A stretch of DNA of 64,000 nt from Mrakia gelida (lineage: Eukaryota > Basidiomycota > Tremellomycetes > Cystofilobasidiales > Mrakiaceae): contig BRON01000009.1 of NCBI GenBank assembly GCA_024345305.1, positions 1,426,001-1,490,000 on the forward strand. The letters are read 5' to 3'. The translations under genes and the position numbers were made by a program. Within the stretch, counting starts at the first letter, position 1. Each line of letters starts with the position of its first letter. The notes beneath the pieces were generated by a model. That model saw nothing but the letters and a program-made list of their open reading frames with translations. It was not told the origin of the DNA and searched no databases. Positions 12,072 to 29,981 of the stretch are shown here, in pieces.

Positions 12072-13137
12072 CGTTTCCTGGGTTGAGTGTAGGTCGTGGT
12101 TGAAGGGCAGAAGGAGAGGTGGAGTGCGAAACGAGGAAGGGGAGAGAGAGGGGGAGGCAGAGAGATCGACGCAGAGGCAGAGGGGTCGTTCCTGGTCTAA
12201 GCTCAGCCTTGGGGAAAGCTGGAAACAAGATTCAGCCAGTGAACTAGATCCTCTGATGGGGACGTTCCATCGCGGTGTGAGCTAAAGGCGCGAGAGGAAC
12301 GTTCGAGAGGGAGGGAGGAGGGAGAGAGCATGGAGGGTTGGGAGGAGGAGGAGGAGGTGGAGCTCAACTTCCTTCCTCCTTGTTTTCATCGTGACTCTTC
12401 GGGCACTCAACTTTCAGAACTGAGCTTTTTTGTTCGACGGGTTGCTGACAAAGACAGCCGAGATTGATACGAAAGTTCAGAGAGAGAAAATCTGACCCCG
12501 TGACTAGAAGGACAGGGAGCCAAGGGGAGGAGATTGAAAGTTGAGCTCGAGTTCACCTTCAACGACCATCTTCCCTCCCTGCCCTCTCCTTCTCTCCAAC
12601 TTTCGCTTCTTCAAGAACACCGACTGTTCAGGTACAAGGATCGGCTGAACTCTGAAACGCTGCTCTCCCCACCGCCTACCTACCTGCTCAATCCTCCAGA
12701 CCGTCGCAACTCCTCCCCTCGACGTCCCGTCTCCCGCCTCCTCGCTACAACTCCGCCTTCCGACTTCCAGCCAGCTCCGTGCTCCAACACAGCTTACCTC
12801 TGGTCCTTCTCTCTCCCCTTCGCGCTGAAAAGCTGACCACATCGGCTTCGAACCCGTCGTTTTCATGTCGTGCTTTCGACCAACTCGACGTGCTTGATTT
12901 CTTTTTTCCTTCGTCCTCAGATCTCCCCGCAACAGAGATTAGATAGCCTCGTTCTCGCATCTCTTCGAGTCCCTTCCTCTCCTACTACACATCAAGATCT
13001 CGAGCTTGGACCTGACCTTCCAAGAATGGACCTCGCAGACGGACGGCCTCAACCGACGAAGCTCACCAATCTTCCTCCTCCTTCCCTCTCTCGATCTCTT
13101 CCAACGCCCACACCCCCTTCGCAACGCACTCCGGACC
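12072..13137. promoter_or_regulatory. Divergent upstream region (IVY1-like / ABC transporter)
   Basis: About 1.07 kb between divergent ATGs. A pyrimidine-rich stretch ending in CAG at about 12900-12920 resembles a 5'UTR intron acceptor for the transporter. An upstream open frame overlaps the transporter ATG (listed separately). No TATA box is obvious. Confidence 0.4.
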
Positions 13138-21014
<7,877 letters not shown>

Positions 21015-22121
21015 AGCTCCTTTATCTCAGCATCATCTCGCTTACTTGCTATCTAATATATCTTACCCTCCTAGACTATCTGTTCTGCTCTCTCTCGCAC
21101 GTTGTATTCATGATTCGCATGTTTCGTTTTTCGTTGTTGGTCGTGGTTGAGTCTTTCCTCTCCCGTTCAGACGCAAAGCAAGCATAAGAGCGCGATGGAG
21201 GAAGGAAGGGAAGGACGGGAAGGTGAGCTCGAACTCTCGCTCGCCCTCGCTCGGGACGCGGGAGCTTACCTTGACGACCCCATCGGAAGAGCCTTGACCC
21301 GAGGAGGAAGCGGACTCATTTGATGACATCTTTGGAAGGAGAACGCGAAGAGAGAAGGAGAGAGAAGGTGTGACGGTGGAGGTGAGGATCGAAGGATCGA
21401 GCGGTGAATTGAAGCTCAACTGGGCAAGGCGCCTTTCGTGGTCAAGCAGCAGGATTGCCGTCGAACCTTTCAGCTCATCAAAGGGGACCTCAGCTGGCTG
21501 ATGCTGGATTTCGAATTCACGGTAGAGTCTTATCTCGGTGTGGAATCTCGCTCTCGTCGACGAAGATTACAGAAAACAACAAAGCTCGATGCGTCGTGTC
21601 GGCCGAGCTTTCGCCCGAGCTCTAGACTTCTCGTGCTCTGAAGATGCTCACAGCGCACCAAAAAAGGCACAGCTTGCAGACGAGAAAGCTTGAAAACCGA
21701 AGTAAGGCATAACATTCGACCAACGCGAGGAGGCGAATGAAACGAGGTAAAAATCGCCTGCCTTGTACTGATCCCAGTCCGCGACGACGGCCGAGACAGA
21801 AGTCTGCCAAGAAGAGTAAAGCGGAAACGCGGTCAGTATGCAGAAGCTGAGACGAAGAAGAGGGAAGAGAGAAAGGGTTCGAAGCTCACCTATTCGACGC
21901 GACGAGGACCGTCGAAGAGAACGAGACGACGATACATGGACAACGACGAGGGATTCGGGAGGAGGAGAGGTTGATGAGGTGTTGGGAAGGGGGTGCTTGG
22001 TCGCTAGCGGGAGGCTCAGGTAGAGTAGTCGCTGTGAAGGGTGCTGTGAAGGGAAAAGGGAGGGAAGGATGGTCAGCGCGTTCTCGAAGGTAAGCAAGAA
22101 CAAGGTTCACGCGAGAAAGAT
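21015..22121. other. Gene-poor stretch with unresolved minus-strand splice signals
   Basis: The 3' flank of the transporter, then about 900 bp without a clear gene. On the minus strand two good-looking introns occur: one ends TTCACAG near 22045, and another runs GTGAGC...CTGACC...GGCAG from about 21890 to 21804. The exons between and after them (about 22044-21891 and 21803-21649) give no single convincing frame. A short serine-rich frame starts at ATG 21329 (minus) and ends at a GTAAGC donor. This may be a non-coding spliced RNA or a diverged small gene. Confidence 0.3.
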
Positions 22122-23030
22122 TCACGATGCCAGGATCTTGATGGTGAGCATTTCAGAAAGGCTGGACCAGCACTCCATGTCCTTCACCCGTTCCTCGACT
22201 ACAGCCTTGACCTCCGCCGACGCGACTTGGACCTCGACCGTTTTGATGATCCCTTCCAGCGCTCCTACATCACAATCAACGCAAGTAACCCAATCATCGA
22301 AGGAGGCATCGGTCGTATCGTGGACGGGAGAAGAGAGCTCGTAGTTGAGATCCACCTGGACGCTCTCACCGACGAGGTCCTTGACTTTGAGTGGGCACGT
22401 CCCTCCTCCGTCGATGAACGTCAAGGACTTCAATCGGTTCCATCTGAAGTTGATCGGAGTAGCGACCGAGGTGCCGTGGACGAATGAGGGGCTCAGGTGA
22501 AGCTTGACGGGGTCGAGGAGGGAGAAGGAAGGATGAAGGGAGTGGTGGAAGGAGTCCGATCCGAGTCGAACGTCGAGGAGGTCGAGCTTCAGCGGTTCGT
22601 CCGAGGAGCTACGATCCAGGCAACCTTCGAGTTCGATCCCCGCGGGGATGGAGAGTTGATTAACCGCGAGGGTCTGGATCTGGTCAAGGGAGAGGAAGGG
22701 TTCGATTTGAGGCTCGGAGGGTGTCGTCTGGGGGAGGAGCGAGGGAGGGGGAGAGAGAGAGTGAGCAGAAGAAGGTCAGCTTCTGAGCAGGCTCGAAGAC
22801 ACAAGGCAGAAACGGGGCTCCAGAGTACTAACTCTCTTATAGAAGAGAAGAGGGAGAAGCTTTGCATCCTGGAGATGGATGTCTCAATAGAGAAAAGGGG
22901 AAGAGAGCTCGAGGAAGGCGAGCGAGACTTGGGAGGTCTTTGCGAGCGTCGAGGGATCGCAGAATCGAAGGATGTGGTGTTTTGTTTCGAGAGGGAGGTA
23001 GGGAAGGGCTTGATGAGTAGAGGGGTCCAT
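22122..23030 (-). pseudogene. F-box-like paralogue with an in-frame TGA
   Basis: ATG at 23030. The frame reads YLPLETKHHILRFCDPSTL and SLAFLELSSPFLY, then meets TGA at 22884-22886 (codon 49). It continues open as DIHLQDAKLLPLLFYKR to a GTTAGT donor and, after a CCCAG acceptor, runs to a stop at 22122. Exon structure and sequence match the F-box gene at 1409-2451. The paralogue has Glu-Glu-Ile where this has stop-Asp-Ile, and CGA (Arg), common at this F-box position, would be one C-to-T change away. A 60-nt GTCTCG...CTCCAG pair could excise the stop in frame, but it would delete the most conserved part of the F-box. I therefore call it broken. Confidence 0.65.
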
Positions 23031-23191
23031 TGCTGAAGTTCAAGTGAAGGGGAGGAAGGAGGGGAAGATGCTGTTCGAGTGAGCTCGACGAAAACGAGTC
23101 GAGCTCAACTGTCGAGCTCGCTTTTCGATTGAGTCGCTGCCTTCCCTTCAACACCTTCGACAGACGCCTACGCTTCTTCTTTTTCTTGATC

Positions 23192-25403
23192 ATGTCCTGC
23201 TCGAACCCACCTGAAGCCGACTCCCTCAACCCCGATGGAGATGCACCCGAAAAGATGATGGAGCGTGAGTTCCAAGCTCCTTCTCCTCTGCACTCCTTCC
23301 CTCCTCATTCGTTCCCCTCCCTCTCGACTCGAGCTCACCTTCCCTTCGTCTTCTTTTGCGCTATTCCGACCCCAGGCAAGCCGAAGCTCGACTCGTCGAT
23401 ATGTATTCGGTGCAAGGAGGAGAAGGGAATCCTTGTCGTCAGGCATAGCAGCTACTGCAAGTGAGTCAGTCAGCGAGAGCTCAACAATTCTCGAGAAGGA
23501 GTCGAGGGCAGGAGGGGAGTCGAGCTCGTGGGGAGCTCTCTAGATCCCGAGTCGGTTCGAGAAGCGGACGAACGGGCTTGTATGATCCTGGGAGCTCTTA
23601 CGTCGAAGGAAAACCTCTTCTGGGGAGTTTTGAAGGGCAGGGAGGGGAGGTGAAGGCACCTCCAAAATCGAATGAAGCTCACCTCTTCCAGCTTCCTTCC
23701 CTCTTCGAGCCCCTTCTCCAACCCTCGAACGCTCCACACCTCCTTGGAGCTTCAAGTACATGTAGCTGATCCGCCATCCTTGCTTTCCATCCCTTGCAGA
23801 AACTGCCTTTCAACCTTCATCGGCCAGAAATTCACTCGATCCATTATCCCACACCTCCCTCCCCTCCCCTCCTCCTCCTCCCGTCGAGCAGCTTCCACCT
23901 CCGCCGTCCCCATCAGCAAGCCCCCAGTCCTCCTAGCCTGCTCAGGAGGTTCATCTTCACTCTCTCTTCTCGAGATGTTCCACCGATCCTACTGCTCCTC
24001 GGGTCCGAGAGGTCGCGAGCGGTGGGGAAGGATCGTCGTCGCTTGGGTGGATTTCGGACGCGAGGGAGGAGAGGAGATGGGCGAGTATCTGAAGAAGGTG
24101 GTAGAGGAGAGGTGGGGATGGGAGTGGAGGGGGATCGGGGTCGAGGAGGCGTTTGAGAGCGAGGGTGGGTTGATTGGGGTTGGGAGCGAGGAGGAGTTGA
24201 AGGTTGGTGTGGACGGGAGGATGTTGAGTGTTAGTGTCGAGGGAGGACGAGGTGAGTCCCTCAATACCTGCACAACACTTCTCTTGGCTCAGTAGAACTA
24301 TTTTCGCTGACTGAATTGCTTCGTTGCCCCCGACAGTCCTCAAAACCACGCTCCTGCCCTCGTCCGACGCGTCTTCCTCCTCCTCCCCTCCCACCTCGCA
24401 CTACCAAAACCTCCTCTCGACTCTCCCCACTCCCTCCCACCCAGCCATCACCTCCTCTATCCTCTCCTCCCTCCTCACCCGCCTAGCAATCTCTCTATCT
24501 TCTTCCTCGCCCACAACCAACCCAACCCTCTTCCTCACCGGCCTCACAGCAACTCGAGCCGCGTCGCTCATCATCTCTCAAACCGCCTCAGGAGGAGGAT
24601 ACGCTCTTCCCTTGCTCGTATCACCTACGACGGAGCATGTAATGGGTGTGAAGGTTGTGAGGCCGATGACCCAGCTGAGTGGGAAGGAGGTCGGGTGGTT
24701 CGCGAGGAGTTGTGGGTTGAGGAGCTGGAACTTGGGCTCGATGATGGTGGGTGGAGGGGGGAAGGGGAGTATCGAGAAGCTTACTGGAGGTAAGTCAGCG
24801 TCTCCTTTGTCTGCCCTGATCCGAGGTGAGTGAGAGCTCACCTCGTTTCTCGTCCTTCCCGTCTCGCAGACTTCGTTCAAAGCCTGGATCGATCCCACCC
24901 TTCAACCGTCTCGACCATCGCTCGAACAGCTTCGAAGCTCATCTTCTCTGGAAACGCCGACTCTCCGACAACAGCTTGGACGGGTCGAGTCTGTCCCCTT
25001 TGCGAGCTGTGAGTTTAGAGCTCCCTCTTGCTCGACCTTTCGTTCTCGTTTTCTGACGCGTCTCGTTCTTTCGTTCCTCCTCAGTCCCGCCGACCCTTCG
25101 CCGAAGGAATGGCTTTCCCTCACCTCTCTCACCTCCCTCCCAACAACACCTTCCCCGCCCACTTCTGCAAACGAACCACCGCTAGAGCATCACCTCTGCT
25201 ACTCGTGCCTCACAACGCTCGTCTCTCCCGCTGGAGCAGCAGGAGGAGGAGCACCCCCGCCTCGGAAGGAGGGAGACGAGCCTGCGAGACTGCCTGCTTG
25301 GACGATGGGGAACCTGGTCAGGGAGAGGAGGAAGGAAGTCGGGGAGATGCTGATGGGGGAGGGGTGGTTGCTGAGCGAGGATGGCGAGGAGGAGGAGGAT
25401 TGA
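23192..25403 (+). CDS. NCS2: Cytoplasmic tRNA 2-thiolation protein 2 (Ctu2/Ncs2)
   Basis: Six exons close in frame: 23192-23264, 23376-23460, 23800-24251, 24337-24789, 24870-25009 and 25085-25403. The N-terminal zinc-binding motif (CIRC ... YCKNC) is followed by FIGQKFTRSI and an ATP-pyrophosphatase-like fold that starts with LLACSGGSSSLSLLEMF. The C-terminal part carries CPLC ... CYSC. Ncs2 works with Ncs6 and Urm1 to thiolate wobble U34 of tRNA-Lys, -Glu and -Gln. As in the family, Ncs2 looks like the non-catalytic partner. The stop lies only 63 bp from the stop of the convergent CsbD-like gene. Confident from motif order and length. Confidence 0.85.
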
Positions 25404-25466
25404 GATGGCCGTCTTTCTCCCTTCCTTTCCGTGTTCGTGAAAGTCGTACATCGATCTCAGGTTGGA

Positions 25467-26267
25467 CTACTTGAGTCCCCACTCAGCCTTCTCGACCTTC
25501 ATGTTCCCCGAGTTCTGTTTCGAGGTGTCTCCAGTAGCCATTCCGACGGCACTGCGAATCAAAGCACCAATCCGACGAGAGGGAGGTTGGTGAGCTTCGC
25601 GTTTGTCCTCGTCTCGTCCTGCCTCGTCCCCATCTTCGCCCATCACACCTCGCAAACTCCCAGCCCAAGAGAGAAGTAGAAGTTCAACTCACGTCTCCAT
25701 CTTCCCCAAAAGCGTCTGACTATCCATCAAAGGCATCTCCCCCTCAGCAGCAGCCTTCTTCCAAGTCGCTCCCTCGGCCTTCAGGTTCCCTTCCTTCTGC
25801 GCCTCCTTATCGCCTGTCACCATTCCGTACGCTCTGAACAAAACCCCAACCAAACCAAGGTCAACGAGTCAACTCACCCACTTCCCTCATCGACTTCTTC
25901 GCTTCGCCACGAACGAAACGAAGGAGGGAGACGAGACGAAACAAAAACAGAAGGACTGACGATTCCGCCTTCCCCACCAACCCATCAACTGTAGCCTCAG
26001 CCTTCGCTATCCTCCTAGCTTCATCAAGCTCAGCTTGAGCATTCGCACTCAACTCCTCGCCGTAGACTTTCCAGTCTTCTGAACCGGTGACGGCTCCGAT
26101 GGCCTGCAAACACGAACGAAGGAGCGGAAACCAACCAACAGACAAAAGGGTGAGCTTCAGCTCGCTCCCCATCTTCGTTCGAACCAACGAACCTGGTACG
26201 CTTTTCCTTGAAGCGACTCGGCCTGAGCGTGTAGGGAGGAGGGGGCAGTTTGGTCGGCGTCGTACAT
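25467..26267 (-). CDS. CsbD-like small stress/DNA-structure-binding protein
   Basis: ATG at 26267 and four exons; the frame closes through QAIGAVTGSEDWKVYGEEL, SAYGMVTGDKEAQKEGN and TAVGMATGDTSKQNSGN, ending WGLK at 25467. It contains three related GxxTGD/GxxTGS repeats, the CsbD-like pattern of alternating helices rich in Lys, Glu and Ala. Fungal members include the Ustilago protein Hmp1, described as binding mismatched and cruciform DNA; bacterial CsbD is stress-induced. The protein is about 150 residues, hydrophilic, and has no signal peptide. Exact function here is unknown. Confidence 0.75.
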
Positions 26268-26759
26268 TGTTGTTGTTGTGTTGTTGTGTGGGTGGAGAGG
26301 GTGGTGGGTGAGGGAGGAAGGAGACAAGGGGGAGAAGACCGAGGAAAGGGAAGGTCGACGAGAGGGACGTACGTCATTTTTTAGATCGGGATTTATTGTT
26401 CTTGGCGCGAGAAAGAGAAAAACTGGCCTGTCCGAAAAGTTGGCTCGGGAAGGTACGTTTTGCTGAAGATTGACGAAGGTTTAATCGAGAGCAGACGACA
26501 GGCTAGGCGAACAAAGTTGAGCGGACTCGACGCGTCTTCGCTTCTTGTCCCTCTTGTTCTCTTTCTCTTCCTCGCTCTCTCGTCCACTCGTCTCGTTGTA
26601 AGGGGCAAAAATTCGTTCGTTATCTAATATTGAAAATCGTCGTCGTCTCTCTCGTCTCTCGTCTCGTTCTCGCCTGCTACAACACTCCCTCCCATCTAAA
26701 CCGACTCCCTCCTCAACCCTTCTATCCGTTCGTGGGTCGAGCGAGTCGCAGAAGATCCT
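26268..26759. promoter_or_regulatory. Upstream region of the CsbD-like gene and 3' flank of the mutase gene
   Basis: About 490 bp. It contains GT-rich sequence near 26265-26300, an ACGCGT near 26530, and a C/T-rich stretch near 26560-26720. No ORF is convincing. Confidence 0.4.
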
Positions 26760-29700
26760 CTACTCGAGCTTCCTCCTCTTGGAATCGTTGGGCGCAAGGA
26801 GCGACTTTCCGGTCATCTCTGTGAGGTGGCGAACGAACGTGAAGAAGGGGAGAGGGAAAGAGGGAGAGAGGGAGGTCAGTTGTTGTTCCGTTTCATTCGT
26901 CTCGTTCGCGAACGAAAGAGATGCAGGGTTGGGTTGTGGATTGGCACTCACCCTTAGGCTGCTCGATACCCATGATAGCGAGGATTGTAGGGGCGACATC
27001 GGCGAGGCAAGCGACTCCCTCCTTGTCCTCGAGGAAGGTCAGACCCTTGGTCTCCTTTCCGGTCATGATGAACGGGACGGGGTTGGTGGTGTGAGCGGTG
27101 TGAGGATTTCCGGTCTCGGCGTTGAGCATCTGCTCGGCGCTGAGGAAAGCCAAAACGAAACGACAAGGGAGGGAAGAAGGGAGTCAGCGAACTAAGACGC
27201 GTCGCGAAGGGCACCGAAGTTTGGAGCGCGCGTTCGTTCGACTCACTTTCCGTGATCGGAGGTAACGAGAAGAACGTAACCAGCAGCCTCGCAAGCGTCG
27301 TAGACGGTCTTGACGGCCTGGTCAGTGGCTCCAATGGCCTTGACGGCAGCGTCGTAGACTCCGGTGTGTCCGACCTGAGAACGAAACGAACGCGAAGGTC
27401 AGCGAACTGCACTCTTCCCCTTCCCTCCCCAACTTTCCCCAAACAAGAAGCTTCAACGTACCATATCGGGAGGAGCGAAGTTGCACATGATGAACCTGTT
27501 TGGCGAAAAAGAGAACGAGCGATCAGCTCGAGCTCAAGACGAAACGAACGCAGAGTCGAGAAGGGCACTCACTCGAACTCGTTGGTCTTGACGGTCTCAG
27601 CGACCTTGTCGGCAACCTGCTGAACGGACATCTCGGGCTGCTTGTCGTAGGTGGCGACCTTCGGCGAAGGGATCATGTGTCGGACCTCGTTGTCGAACTG
27701 CTTCTCGACTCCTCCGCTGCGAAAAGGGAAAGAACGAAGGGAGGGACGCGTCAGTTCGGGAAGCGGACGAGAGAGGTGAGATGGGTGAGAGGAGGAGAGG
27801 GACGAACTTGAAGAAGAAGGTGATGTGGCTGTGTGAGGAAAAAGGGGAGAGACAAGGTCAGCTTTGGGTGAGAGGGAAAGGGAGAGGGAGAGAACGAGGA
27901 CTGACGCGTATCTTGAGAGAAACAAGCGCGAGAGGGGAAGGATCGAAGTCAGTAAGACTACTCGCATGAGGAAGACAGCAATGAAGACGGTGAACTCACT
28001 TCTCAGTCTCTGCAGGATCGAAGAGCAAAGCGAAGCACGACTCGATTAGCTCTCGCTCTTCTTCACCTCGCACTCCTGGACCTCGTTTCGAGTTTGAACT
28101 CACCAGCGATGTGGCACTGCTTGGCTCCCTTCTTGGCGAGCCACTCGGCGAGGACGTTGTCCATGGAGGTAGGAGGGAAAGCGATGGGGAAGGGGAACTC
28201 GGAGTTGTATCGCGACATGGTGGTGATGTTGAGGTTCTTGGGGAGGGAGACTTCCATGGGAGGAGGGGAGACTCCGAAGACCTGAACGATCTCTCGAACT
28301 CGGTCGGATCGGTAGTTGAAGAAGAAGAGGGTGTCGTCGTCTAGGGTTCGAGGGAAAACGGAAGGGAAGGGGAGGGAGAAGGAGTGGGAGGGACGCGTCG
28401 AAGAAGGTCAGCTGGATAGTTTCGTTTCGCTCGCTTCCCTTTACGAGCCTCGAGAGTGAGACGACTCACCCTTGATCCTGCTCTCAGCACCTCCAACAAC
28501 GATGGGCTTGAGGAACTCGTCGGTCACGTCCTTCTTGTAGTTGGCCTCGATGGTGGCAACGGGATCCTCGCTCGCCTCTCCAACTCCTCCGACGAGACCG
28601 TCGACAGCGAGCTTGACCCTCTCCCACCTCTTGTCTCGGTCCATAGCGTAGTATCGTCCGATGACGGTGGCGATCTCTCCGACTCCGTTCTCGGGGAGAG
28701 CGATGAAGTCGAGGAGCTCCTGCATGTAGCCAGCAGCCGAACGAGGAGCGGTATCTCGACCGTCTCCGAAGAAGTGGATGTAGACCTTGGGGACACCGAT
28801 CTGCTTAGCGGTCTTGAGGAGGGCTTTGAGATGGTGGATGTGGGAGTGGACTCCTCCGTCGGAGACCTGGTGGGAAGAAGAGGAGACGAGAGAGAAAGGT
28901 TGAGCTTTCGAGAAGATGGAGGAAGGAGGTTCGCGAAAGCAGCTCGAAAGAGAGAAGGGAGGAACGCACGAGTCCGAGGAGATGAAGTCGACCGTTGGTC
29001 TCCTTAGCGTGAGTGAAGGACTTGACGATGTTCTCGGTCTTGTAGAACTCTCCAGTCTTGATGGCTAGAAAAGGAAAGAAAGGAAAAGGGAAGGAAGAAC
29101 GTGGGGGGAGGGGAAGTTTGGTTGAGCTCTGGAGAGTTTGAAGGGATGGGGAGGGGAGGAGGAGATCTCGCTCTTGAGAGTCGGCCGATGGAGATAAGGA
29201 GTGAAAACTCACACTGGTCGATTCGGACGATATCCTGCCAGACGATTCGACCAGCTCCAATGTTGAGATGTCTGAAGAAAGCAGAGCGAAGGGGAGGAGA
29301 GACGACGTCAGCATCGATGGGCTCTGTCCGCCTTTCCTTCTCTCCTCTCTCGCTCCTTTTCCTCTCCTCGCCTGCAGATGCTGTGAACTCACCCGACCTC
29401 GGAGTTTCCCATCAGTCCATCGGAAAGTCCGACGGCGAGACCGTGAGCCTGAAGAGGGGAGTGGTCGTGCTCAGCGGCAATGGTATCCATGTTGGTGGTG
29501 TCGGCGTTTTCGATAGCGTTTCCCTTGATACCCTTGTGAGCAGCGATACCCCATCCATCGTGGACGCTGAAAGGAAGAGAGAGGGAGAAGAGAGTGAGTG
29601 TAGCGAGCGAGGGAAGAATTTTGGAAGGAAAGGGTTGGGGAAGGAAGGGAGAGGAGCTGAACGAACATGAGGCAGACTTTGTCTGGAGAGCTCAAAAGAG

Positions 29701-29774
29701 ATGGAGTCAGTCAACGAACCGAACAATTAACGAGATCTATATGAAAGAGGGAACGAACGGTTTACGGCAACCAT
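26760..29774 (-). CDS. gpmI: 2,3-bisphosphoglycerate-independent phosphoglycerate mutase
   Basis: ATG at 29774, stop at 26760. The spliced protein has the full iPGM landmarks in order: [21 protein letters not shown] (catalytic Ser), [80 protein letters not shown] and HTTNPVPF. It interconverts 3- and 2-phosphoglycerate in glycolysis using two Mn ions. Exons are remarkably small: 16 nt (29774-29759), 16 nt (29667-29682), 10 nt (28000-28009), 6 nt (27906-27911) and 21 nt. These are required to rebuild NHKVCLIVHDGWG and ETEKYAHITFFFNGG. The C-terminal tail KRRKLE is basic. Identity is very secure. Confidence 0.93.
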
Positions 29775-29981
29775 GATTGTTTTGATAGAGATTAGTTTGG
29801 GGGGGAGGGGAGGGGTGGGATGTGGTTTGAGGCGAGGCAAAGGAGCGTTTCGAAAAAGAAGAAGGGGAGGGGAAGGAGGAGGCGGCAGAGGCGACCTTCT
29901 TCGATGAGCTTCCCCTTCAACCAAACCAACCTCCCTTCAAAGCAAGATCGAATCAACAAACCCTTTCCTTGACTCGGTTGG

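Noticed and set aside
21108..21329. Short minus-strand frame starting MSSNESASSSGQG and ending at a GTAAGC donor
   Set aside because: The only acceptor downstream gives about 27 low-complexity residues within the 3' flank of the ABC gene; there is no family resemblance and no conserved feature.
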